NCBI GenBank assembly: GCA_014382285.1
Contig: JACNKA010000139.1
Location: 1-33,627, forward strand
Reading direction: 5' to 3'
Source of the DNA: Nitrospinota bacterium
GTDB lineage: Bacteria > Nitrospinota > Nitrospinia > Nitrospinales > VA-1
Length of the DNA: 33,627 nucleotides
Under the pieces are notes generated by a model that saw only the letters and a program-made list of their open reading frames with translations, searched no databases and was not told where the DNA came from. Positions 26,285 through 33,627 of the stretch are shown here, one piece after another. Within the stretch, counting starts at the first letter, position 1; every line of letters starts with the position of its first letter. The position numbers and the translations under genes are program-made.

Positions 26285-26959
26285 ATGGAATTTCCTCTCA
26301 GTAAGGTTTTAGCCGCAGTGAAAAAGGCGGTTCGTGGGTTTCGGACTCCCAGTGTGACTGTCATCAGCCAGAAGAACGATGCTTTTGCGGTACTGGTCAG
26401 TTGCATCATCAGTCTGCGGACTCGGGATGAAGTCACCGAACCCGCTTCGGCGCGTTTGTTCAAGCTGGCGAAAAACCCGGCTCAATTGATGAAACTTTCT
26501 AATGCAAAAATAGAAAAGGCCATCTATCCGGCGGCATTTTTTCGCAATAAGGCTCAATCACTGAAAGAACTTTGTAAAGACTTGGTAGATAATAATGAAG
26601 GAAAGGTTCCTGATAAGTTGGAAGAGCTTTTAAAGTTAAAAGGGGTGGGGCGCAAAACCGCCAACCTGACCTTGATTCTGGGGCATGACAAACCCGGTAT
26701 CTGTGTAGACATTCATGTCCACCGTATTTCTAATCGATGGGGCTATGTCAAAACCAAAACTCCAGATGAGACCGAAAAGGTATTGAGAGAAAAACTTCCG
26801 CGACGATACTGGAAAGGTTATAACGATTTGCTCGTCACCTTCGGCCAGAACATCTGCAAACCCGTCTCGCCGTTTTGCGGCTCCTGTGCCATAGCCGATA
26901 CCTGCCCGAAAATGGGTGTCACCACTCGGCGTGGGGTCAGTGTTTTAACCTCCTCCTGA
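26285..26959 (+). CDS. nth: Endonuclease III
   Basis: LVSCIISLRTRDEVT; LLKLKGVGRKTANLTLI (HhH); DIHVHRISNRWG; C-terminal Cys cluster CKPVSPFCGSCAIADTCP. Confidence 0.92.
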   Translation: MEFPLSKVLAAVKKAVRGFRTPSVTVISQKNDAFAVLVSCIISLRTRDEVTEPASARLFKLAKNPAQLMKLSNAKIEKAIYPAAFFRNKAQSLKELCKDLVDNNEGKVPDKLEELLKLKGVGRKTANLTLILGHDKPGICVDIHVHRISNRWGYVKTKTPDETEKVLREKLPRRYWKGYNDLLVTFGQNICKPVSPFCGSCAIADTCPKMGVTTRRGVSVLTSS

Positions 26960-27000
26960 CTTTAAAGCTCAACGAATTATAACTTATCCCTCAATCATAT

Positions 27001-27030
27001 ACTCACCCAGCCTCTCCTCATGAGAGGAGA
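27001..27030. repeat. GC-rich REP-like palindrome
   Basis: actcacccagccTCTCCTCATGAGAGGAGA, similar in layout to 11822-11859. Confidence 0.45.
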
Positions 27031-27093
27031 TATTATAGTATTGCGCGTGAGGGCTTGGCTCGCTTTACGGGTAATGCAGTGCTGGCCCCACGC

Positions 27094-27609
27094 CTAGTGG
27101 TTGAATCTTTTGACTTCGAAGCGGTAGAGGTCGTAGGGGTCGGTTTCTTTGATGCCGCCTTTTTTCAGGCAGACTTTTAGTTGCTGATCTATTGTTTTGA
27201 TGTTTTCCAGATTGGGGAGCAGTAGCCCGCGTCTATCTTCACTGCGAACGATCAGTCCATAGCGTTCCACGTTTAGTGATGTAAGGTCGTCGATTTTTTC
27301 CGGCGTGGTCAACACGTCTACCGAGAAGGTGAGCTGGTCGAGTTCGTTTTCTTTTATTGCGGGAAAGCGCGGGTCTTCGTTCGCCGCCTTGATGGCGTTC
27401 TGGATCACTTCTTCGGCGAGATTGTCATATTTCGGCGAGATAGTCCCGATACACCCTCTTAGCAATCCGTTCTTTTTGATGGAGATAAAGGTTCCGGCCC
27501 GGTCTTTCATTTCTTCTGGCAAAGGATCGGGACAGGGCAGGGGGCGACCCTTTTTTAAGTGGTGTTTAACTGATTGGATGGCAAGGTCAACCAAAGGATG
27601 GGAAGGCAT
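27094..27609 (-). CDS. amrA: AMMECR1-domain protein (AmmeMemoRadiSam system protein A)
   Basis: AGTFISIKKNGLLRGCIGTISP; ANEDPRFPAIKENELDQLTFSVDVLTTPE; GLIVRSEDRRGLLLP. Confidence 0.92.
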   Translation of the reverse strand: MPSHPLVDLAIQSVKHHLKKGRPLPCPDPLPEEMKDRAGTFISIKKNGLLRGCIGTISPKYDNLAEEVIQNAIKAANEDPRFPAIKENELDQLTFSVDVLTTPEKIDDLTSLNVERYGLIVRSEDRRGLLLPNLENIKTIDQQLKVCLKKGGIKETDPYDLYRFEVKRFNH

Positions 27610-27673
27610 ATCGGAGTACCTCCGCAGGTGAATAGCAATTACATTTTATTTCTTGCAGCAATGAGCGCCATGC

Positions 27674-28669
27674 CTAGTGGGCGCTGACTGTATGGCGGCT
27701 GTGGATGTAATCTGCCACGGCATCAAAGTGTTCGATGTATTGCGGAGCCGGGAAGTCGGCTTTTCTGAGATGTGATTTGGCCCTGTCAATATAGAAGCGA
27801 GCGAGGTCCACGGTGTAGTCGATGGATTTATGTTTGTGCATATGTCCAACGACATACTGCAAATCTTTTTCTGTGATGTTTTCGTTTTTGACGAAGGCTT
27901 CGAGTTCTTTTTTCAGGGATCGGTCTGCCTTGGTATAGAGGTGGTGCAAGGGCAGGGTGACATGGCCTTCTTTGAAATCGGTTCCCGGCGGTTTACCCAG
28001 CACGGCTTCATCGGCATCGTAGTCGAGCGCGTCATCCATCAACTGGAACGCCATGCCAAAATCGTCACCAAAAGAGATGATGGCGGTTTCCTGTTGTTCG
28101 GTGGCGTTTGCCAGCAGCCCCCCGAGTCTCGCGCTGACAGAAATCATCGACGCGGTTTTACGGTGGATGATGTCGAGTATATGTTTTTCGCTTACTTTGA
28201 TATTGCGGGCTTCGGTGTATTCGTGAATGCCGCCTTCGACTAAAATTTTGGTGGCTTCGGTGACGGCCTGGATGATTTTACGTTCGCAGTCCTGAGCAAG
28301 AATCAGTATTGCACGGGAGATGAGGAAGTCGCCGACAAGTATGCTGGCATCACTCCCCCATTTGGCGTTGACGGTTTCTTTGCCGCGCCGGACAGTGGTT
28401 TCATCGACCACATCATCGTGGAGCAGGGTGGCGGCGTGGATATATTCGACAACACAACCATGTTTGACGACGGTGTCATCTGTTTCGCGTCCGCAGAGTT
28501 TGGCACCAAGAAGGGTGAGCATGGGGCGAATGCGCTTGCCACCACAACTCATCAGATAGGAACTGATTCCTGGAATCAGAGGTACATCTGACTTATAGTT
28601 CTGATTGATCGCCTTTTCGACCCTGGCTAGATCGCTTTTTAAATCTTGTGTGACGTCCCTGAAATCCAT
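27674..28669 (-). CDS. Polyprenyl (all-trans) diphosphate synthase
   Basis: GGKRIRPMLTLLGA; LLHDDVVDETTVRRG; GDDFGMAFQLMDDALDYDAD. Start at 28669 (MDFRDV) preferred over 28687. Confidence 0.93.
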   Translation of the reverse strand: MDFRDVTQDLKSDLARVEKAINQNYKSDVPLIPGISSYLMSCGGKRIRPMLTLLGAKLCGRETDDTVVKHGCVVEYIHAATLLHDDVVDETTVRRGKETVNAKWGSDASILVGDFLISRAILILAQDCERKIIQAVTEATKILVEGGIHEYTEARNIKVSEKHILDIIHRKTASMISVSARLGGLLANATEQQETAIISFGDDFGMAFQLMDDALDYDADEAVLGKPPGTDFKEGHVTLPLHHLYTKADRSLKKELEAFVKNENITEKDLQYVVGHMHKHKSIDYTVDLARFYIDRAKSHLRKADFPAPQYIEHFDAVADYIHSRHTVSAH

Positions 28670-28729
28670 ATCGAACCTGAATGTCAAGCCACTCTACTGG
28701 CTTGCCCCTTGTTAGTGCTTGATCGGGAA

Positions 28730-28755
28730 AAGCCCGGCTAGTGGGCTGTTTTTTA
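28730..28755 (+). terminator. Orphan intrinsic-terminator-like hairpin
   Basis: AGCCC-ggctagt-GGGCT followed by gTTTTTT in the intergenic region between divergent genes. Confidence 0.45.
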
Positions 28756-28980
28756 ATCCGTTACTCATTGGAAAGGCATTAGTTTTATTGGAATTTCGCG
28801 GGTTTGTCAAGGCATTTATGATGAGGCTTCGGTTGTGATATGCTTGCATTTGCCTACCTTATTGAAGTTAGGGCTGTTTCCAGTTTTAGGGGAAGATGAG
28901 GACTTACTTTTTATCGGGCGGCACCTCGCAACGAGATTGTGTCAGGCCCGAGTTATGACAAGAAAAGGGATATAAAAACA

Positions 28981-29826
28981 ATGAGTAAGGTCACAGTCAT
29001 CCTCCCCACATTCAATCGCGGCTATTGCCTGGCCGAGTCAATTCAGTCGGTGCTGGACCAAAGCTTCACCGATTTCGAGTTGATCGTGGTGGATGATGGA
29101 TCGATGGACAACACTACTGAGGTCCTGAACCCATTTTCAGGTATTCAGCAGATTCGTCTGGAGAAGAACCGGGGAGTTTCTTTCGCGCGCAACCGGGGCC
29201 TGGAACAGGCGCGGGGAGAGTGGATTGCATTTCTCGACTCGGACGATTTGTGGGAACAGAATAAACTGGCTACTCAGATGAAATGGGTAGAGCATCACCC
29301 GGAGCATCTTGCGGTCTACACAGATGAAATTTGGATTCGCAACGGAGTGCGGGTGAACGCGATGAACAAGCACCACAAATATTCCGGCGATATTTTTCGC
29401 TATTGTTTGCCGCTTTGCATTGTCAGTCCGTCTTCGGTGTTACTGCACGCTGAGTTGTTGAGGGAGGTCGGGGGATTCGATGAGTCCATGCCGGTCTGTG
29501 AGGATTACGATTTGTGGTTACGCATTGCTAAACGGGTGCCTTTTCATTTTATTGAAGAGAAGTTGATCGTCAAACGGGGCGGGCACGAAGACCAGTTATC
29601 GCGCAAGTTCTGGGGCATGGACCGCTGGCGGGTTCACGCGCTGGAGAAATTGTTGCAGGAGAACGGGATGAATGAAGAGCAAAGGGATGGGGTCGTGGCG
29701 ATGCTCATTGAAAAATGTGGGATTCTTGTTAGCGGCTATGGCAAACGGGGGAAAAGTCAGGACGAGGAGCATTATCGGAACCTGGCGGCAAGATATTCCG
29801 GTCTGGTTGGGGAGCCTCTGAAATGA
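28981..29826 (+). CDS. Family 2 glycosyltransferase
   Basis: VTVILPTFNRGYCLAESIQSVLDQSFTDFELIVVDDGSMDNT; GVSFARNRGLEQARGEWIAFLDSDDLW. ORF-track start 28939 judged too early. Confidence 0.93.
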   Translation: MSKVTVILPTFNRGYCLAESIQSVLDQSFTDFELIVVDDGSMDNTTEVLNPFSGIQQIRLEKNRGVSFARNRGLEQARGEWIAFLDSDDLWEQNKLATQMKWVEHHPEHLAVYTDEIWIRNGVRVNAMNKHHKYSGDIFRYCLPLCIVSPSSVLLHAELLREVGGFDESMPVCEDYDLWLRIAKRVPFHFIEEKLIVKRGGHEDQLSRKFWGMDRWRVHALEKLLQENGMNEEQRDGVVAMLIEKCGILVSGYGKRGKSQDEEHYRNLAARYSGLVGEPLK

Positions 29827-30935
29827 TGAATCGATTACTGAGTGCCCTGCTTGTGTTATTGGTTCTCCCGCAGATGGGGTTTGCCGAGTCGCGGCCCGAA
29901 ACCATTTTCAAGAAAATACGCGAGACCAGCCTGACAGTTTTGCAGAAGGCTTATCAAAACGAGCGGGCATTTTTGCGTGCAGCGGCGGCGCGTGCGGCTG
30001 GGGAATCTCAGGATGCGGAACTGGTTCCTCTGCTCAACAGGGCGACGGAGGATGTCTACCCCACAGCCCGCTTGTTTGCTTTGCAGGGGTTGCAGAAGGT
30101 TTCCCGTGTCGATGCATTGAAGGCGGCGCGCCGGATGACGGGGGACACGGATATATGGGTCCGCAGTGTGGCGGTTGAGATACTGGGTGATGAAGGTGGG
30201 GCGGTCGATGAAGTGAGAGTGTTTTTAAAATCCTACGATGTGCCGGTGCGCATGGCGGCTTCTTCTGGGCTGGTGAAACGCGGTGAAGGAAAATATCTGG
30301 CAGATGTGCTGGACCCGCTCACTCATCCTATTCCCGACCGCAGGTATCAGGCCATTGGATATCTTGGCAAGATTGGTACGGAGGCCGTTCTGCCGCATCT
30401 GTCGAAGTTGTTCGATCATAAGGAACCGGAGATGGTGTTCTACAGCCTGAAAGCGGTCGAAGGTAAAACCACTCCTGACATGTTGCCGAAGCTGAGAGAA
30501 TTGATTCGGCGCGACAATGCATCCATTCGTCAGGCGGCGGCGTTGGCGATGGGCAACCTTCGTGAAGCGGAGCCGGATTTGATTCCCTTATGCGCCGATA
30601 AGGATGGAATGGTGAAGCTGTCGGCGGCACTGGCGCTGAACCGTATGGGGTCCAACTCCTGCCAGATTGTGTTTGAAGAGTTGTTGACGCATCCCGATTA
30701 TAGTGTGCGCAGTTCTACGGCGCGGGTTTTGGGGGAGTCGAAGATCCCCGACCGGGTTCGTTTGTTGAAAATTGCGTTGGGCGATGAGCATTCCAGGGTG
30801 CGCACAGCGGCGGTCAGAGCAGTGGGGATGATGGGAGGACCTGAAGCCTTCCCGATATTGGTGGACTTGTTGCAGGATTCGCTGGAAGTCGTCCGCACCT
30901 ATGCGGCTGGCAACCTGATTCACCTTTTGCGTTAA
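29823..30935 (+). CDS. Secreted HEAT-repeat protein
   Basis: Overlaps the glycosyltransferase stop (ATGA); signal peptide; repeated HEAT units (LLKIALGDEHSRVRTAAVRAVGMMGGPEAFPILVDLLQDSLEVVRTYAAGNL). Confidence 0.87.
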   Translation: MMNRLLSALLVLLVLPQMGFAESRPETIFKKIRETSLTVLQKAYQNERAFLRAAAARAAGESQDAELVPLLNRATEDVYPTARLFALQGLQKVSRVDALKAARRMTGDTDIWVRSVAVEILGDEGGAVDEVRVFLKSYDVPVRMAASSGLVKRGEGKYLADVLDPLTHPIPDRRYQAIGYLGKIGTEAVLPHLSKLFDHKEPEMVFYSLKAVEGKTTPDMLPKLRELIRRDNASIRQAAALAMGNLREAEPDLIPLCADKDGMVKLSAALALNRMGSNSCQIVFEELLTHPDYSVRSSTARVLGESKIPDRVRLLKIALGDEHSRVRTAAVRAVGMMGGPEAFPILVDLLQDSLEVVRTYAAGNLIHLLR

Positions 30936-30970
30936 TCCGGCTACTCGCCAGCGGTCATAATATTTTCTTT

Positions 30971-32068
30971 TTACTTATAAAATTTAAAGTCGGTATAGCC
31001 TTCCTTTTCGAATGAAAACCATGCATCCATATCCGCATCGGGAGCCAGCGGCCAATCGTTACGAAATCGATCTACAAGGTCCGGGTTGCTGATATAAGGC
31101 CGGCCAAATGCGATGAGATCGGCTCTTTGTTCCTGGATGGCAATCTCTGCTGTCTCCTGAGTGTAGCCACAGTTCCCCATTAGAGGCCCTGAAAAAACCT
31201 TGCGAAACTCTTGTAACGTCATGGGCTTTCCAAGTTCATGAAAACCGAATCCGAGGCCGTCTACAACATGAAGGTAAGCCAGACCGACTTTGTCTAGTTG
31301 ACTTGCAGCATAGGTGAAGGTTTCACGGTAATCTTCAGAACCCATGTCATTGAAATTTCCATTCGGGCTCAACCGAACACCGACTCGATTTGCGGGCCAG
31401 ATTTCTGTGACCGCATTGACTATTTCATGGAGCAAGTGAAACCGGTTTTCCAGACTCCCCCCATAACGGTCTGCTCGTTTGTTGGTTTTGGATTGCAGGA
31501 ACTGGTCCAGAAGATATCCGTTGGCACTGTGTATTTCTACACCATCGAACCCCGCCTCTTTGGTCCGGCTGGCTGCTTGTTTGTAGTCTTCAACAACTTC
31601 AGGGATTTCACTTGTATCAAGAGCTCTGGGTGTTTCGTAATCTTTTTTTCCTTCAGGAGTATGTATGTATTCTCCATTTAACTTTATAGCTGAGGGGGCT
31701 ACGGTTGGTTCTCCGCCATGAAAAGCACTGTGTGAGGCGCGACCGCAATGCCATAACTGTAGAAATATTTTTGACCCTTTGTCGTGAACCGCGCCGACAA
31801 CTTTTTTCCAGGCCTCACCCTGTTCGTTCGAATAAATCCCAGGAGAATTGAGCCAGCCTATGCCCTGTTCAGAAACAACGGTTGCTTCAGTAATAAGAAG
31901 CCCTGCCGAAGACCGTTGAGAATAATATTCGGTCATCAGGTCATTGGGCATTCGCTCCGCTCCCGCCCTGGATCTTGTCAGGGGGGCCAACACTACCCGA
32001 TTGTTCAGTTTCATATCACCCAGTTGGAATGAACTGAGCAATTCGGGCGATTTTGTTTCAGTTGTCAT
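30971..32068 (-). CDS. Old yellow enzyme family alkene reductase (NemA-like)
   Basis: LNNRVVLAPLTRSRA; ITEATVVSEQGIGW; QLWHCGRASH; GFDGVEIHSANGYLLDQFLQSKTNKRADRYGGSLENR; FGRPYISNPDLVDRF. Confidence 0.94.
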   Translation of the reverse strand: MTTETKSPELLSSFQLGDMKLNNRVVLAPLTRSRAGAERMPNDLMTEYYSQRSSAGLLITEATVVSEQGIGWLNSPGIYSNEQGEAWKKVVGAVHDKGSKIFLQLWHCGRASHSAFHGGEPTVAPSAIKLNGEYIHTPEGKKDYETPRALDTSEIPEVVEDYKQAASRTKEAGFDGVEIHSANGYLLDQFLQSKTNKRADRYGGSLENRFHLLHEIVNAVTEIWPANRVGVRLSPNGNFNDMGSEDYRETFTYAASQLDKVGLAYLHVVDGLGFGFHELGKPMTLQEFRKVFSGPLMGNCGYTQETAEIAIQEQRADLIAFGRPYISNPDLVDRFRNDWPLAPDADMDAWFSFEKEGYTDFKFYK

Positions 32069-32223
32069 TGGCAGGAGTCCCAGTGTTTTATGTTGATAAT
32101 AATTGAGTCAATTTTATGCGTGTACCTTAACAATCTATTTGCGGATTATCATAAATTTATGCCCTGCGGTTAGCAGGCGGAGAATCTCCGCAGATAACTT
32201 GTATTTTATCGTTAGCAACGATG

Positions 32224-32955
32224 TTATTTGCTGAAGGGGCTCTTGCTATCGGCCCTTGCGGTTAGCAGTTCGCCGGAACCGAGAAGCTGTTGTTTCCCAT
32301 TTGGGGTTTGAAGGATCAGTTTGCCTTCGGGGTCGAGTCCCACTGCGATACCTGTCAGAGAATTCCCTTTTTGGTGGACCGTCACGGTTTTGCCAAACAT
32401 GTCGGTTCTGTCGGTCCACTTTTTGACCAAGTGGGTTCTCTTTTCTTGCAGGAACTCTTCATACTCGCGATCCAGACTTTCAAGCAGGCTTAGAACAATT
32501 TTAGCGCGATTGACGGTATTTCCAGTTGCCAGTTTCAACGAGGTGGCTATGTCTTGAATATCTTCGGGAAAGCAGGTTTGGTTCAGGTTTATTCCGATTC
32601 CTACGATGACGGCCGTACCGGGGATGTATTCACATAAAATTCCCGCGAGTTTTTTACCGTTCAACAAGATGTCGTTTGGCCATTTGAGCTTCACCGGCAC
32701 CGATGCCTGTTGCTGGATGGCGGATACGGTTGCGACCCCTGCCATTAAAGTGATGAGGGCCAGTTTTTCAGGGGTTAAATCTGGTTTTAAAAGTGTGGAC
32801 AGATAGAGTCCTGTGCCGGTCTCAGAATGCCACGAGCGCCCCTGTCGACCCCTTCCTTGAGTTTGTCGGTCGGCGATGACGACTGCGCCCTCTGGGAGCG
32901 TCAGGTTACGCCGAATTTCCTCATTGGTTGAATCGACTTGCGACAGAACCTGCAA
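32224..32955 (-). CDS. birA: Biotin-[acetyl-CoA-carboxylase] ligase (catalytic domain only; start uncertain)
   Basis: SQVDSTNEEIRR; ADRQTQGRGRQGRSWHSETGTGLYLS; KLKWPNDILLNGKKLAGILCE; GIGINLN. Coding similarity appears to continue upstream to about 33030. Confidence 0.92.
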   Translation of the reverse strand: MQVLSQVDSTNEEIRRNLTLPEGAVVIADRQTQGRGRQGRSWHSETGTGLYLSTLLKPDLTPEKLALITLMAGVATVSAIQQQASVPVKLKWPNDILLNGKKLAGILCEYIPGTAVIVGIGINLNQTCFPEDIQDIATSLKLATGNTVNRAKIVLSLLESLDREYEEFLQEKRTHLVKKWTDRTDMFGKTVTVHQKGNSLTGIAVGLDPEGKLILQTPNGKQQLLGSGELLTARADSKSPFSK

Positions 32956-33208
32956 CGGATTGCCGATTTTGACCGTGGTGAGCTTGCCTTCAAGGGCTGA
33001 AATATCAATGTCGAAAGAAGAACCCAGGATAACACCTTGACGTTAAAGGTTTGTGGCGAAGAATCTAAACTGCTCGTATTGTAGGGCAAAGTGCCAGAAA
33101 ATGATTGAAATCTTATCTAAATGTTGATAAAAAGCTTATTCCAAAAACGTTTTCATGTGATGAACAATGTTTTTAGGAAATCGAAACCTTTTGAGAGGAG
33201 AGGGCTGG

Positions 33209-33337
33209 ATGAAAAAGTTGGTAATTTCACTTATTTGGATTTCGCTGGTATTGGTTTTATCTTCCTGTTCGATGGAATCAAAGTTCAATGGCGAAGGTCA
33301 CCAGTACGCACCTGAGGGTGTTGAAAAGAAACATTAA
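33209..33337 (+). CDS. Short lipoprotein (42 aa), absent from the supplied ORF track
   Basis: atgaaaaag...cattaa encodes MKKLVISLIWISLVLVLSSCSMESKFNGEGHQYAPEGVEKKH with a lipobox-like LSSC and GAGAGGAGAGG Shine-Dalgarno upstream. Confidence 0.75.
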   Translation: MKKLVISLIWISLVLVLSSCSMESKFNGEGHQYAPEGVEKKH

Positions 33338-33393
33338 TCTGCTGTTTTGCAGATAGCAATAACCCTTTCTCACGCTCGTGAGGCTGTTATTGC
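33337..33393 (+). ncRNA. Candidate structured RNA (stacked hairpins) downstream of the lipoprotein
   Basis: ATCTGC-tgtttt-GCAGAT (33337-33354), then GCAATAAC ... GTTATTGC (33356-33363/33386-33393) enclosing CTCAC-gctc-GTGAG (33369-33382). Confidence 0.5.
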
Positions 33394-33427
33394 CAGTGAC
33401 CTTGCGTGGTAAAGAGGTGTTATTTTT

Positions 33428-33470
33428 GGCGGGGAACGCTTTTGTTCCCTGCCTTTTTCTGTTTTTGATT
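33428..33470 (+). terminator. Intrinsic terminator
   Basis: GGCgGGGAAC-gctttt-GTTCCCtGCC followed by TTTTTCTGTTTTT. Confidence 0.85.
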
Positions 33471-33586
33471 TTGATTCCTTCCATATAAGTTTTTCCTGCA
33501 ATATTTTTCTTTCTTTAATTTACGCTGATGGGACTAACCCACATACTTCATAAGTCTTTCTTCGTGTTGGTTGAAAACACTATAAA

Positions 33587-33627
33587 ATCCCCCTCATCCT
33601 AGCCTTCTCCCTCCAGGGGAGAAGGGA
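33587..33627. repeat. GC-rich REP-like palindrome, cut by the window edge
   Basis: atccccctcatcctagcctTCTCCCtccaggGGAGAAggga, same general type as 11271-11309. Confidence 0.5.

Overview
This 33.6 kb window looks like ordinary chromosomal DNA from a Gram-negative bacterium. The gene content suggests a Nitrospinota-like or deltaproteobacteria-like lineage, which is an inference. About 33 protein genes can be supported. They cover lipid and branched-chain amino acid synthesis (accD, pssA, psd, ilvC, ilvN), biotin ligase, endonuclease III, a polyprenyl synthase, AMMECR1, a DHH-CBS-tRNA nucleotidyltransferase fusion, an NCS2 purine permease and an Mrp/NBP35 ATPase. There is also a large envelope/redox set: three DsbA-like proteins, a standalone DsbD-alpha domain, a tetraheme-metallophosphatase fusion and a duplicated Tll0287-like monoheme protein. 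I found no CRISPR array, rRNA, tRNA, prophage or recognisable defence island. The most noteworthy items are: (i) a secreted coiled-coil/collagen-like protein with MopE-like and TSP1-like Cys-rich modules (19509-21179), followed by a DsbA; (ii) a 43-codon lipoprotein gene missing from the ORF track (33209-33337), followed by stacked perfect RNA hairpins ending in an intrinsic terminator; (iii) a DUF559 nuclease gene beside an inverted-repeat-bounded unit (11271-11859); (iv) a terminator-like element in the mrp leader; and (v) several families of short dispersed palindromes, one of which falls on stop codons. Coordinates and counts were made by eye, and no database search was possible.
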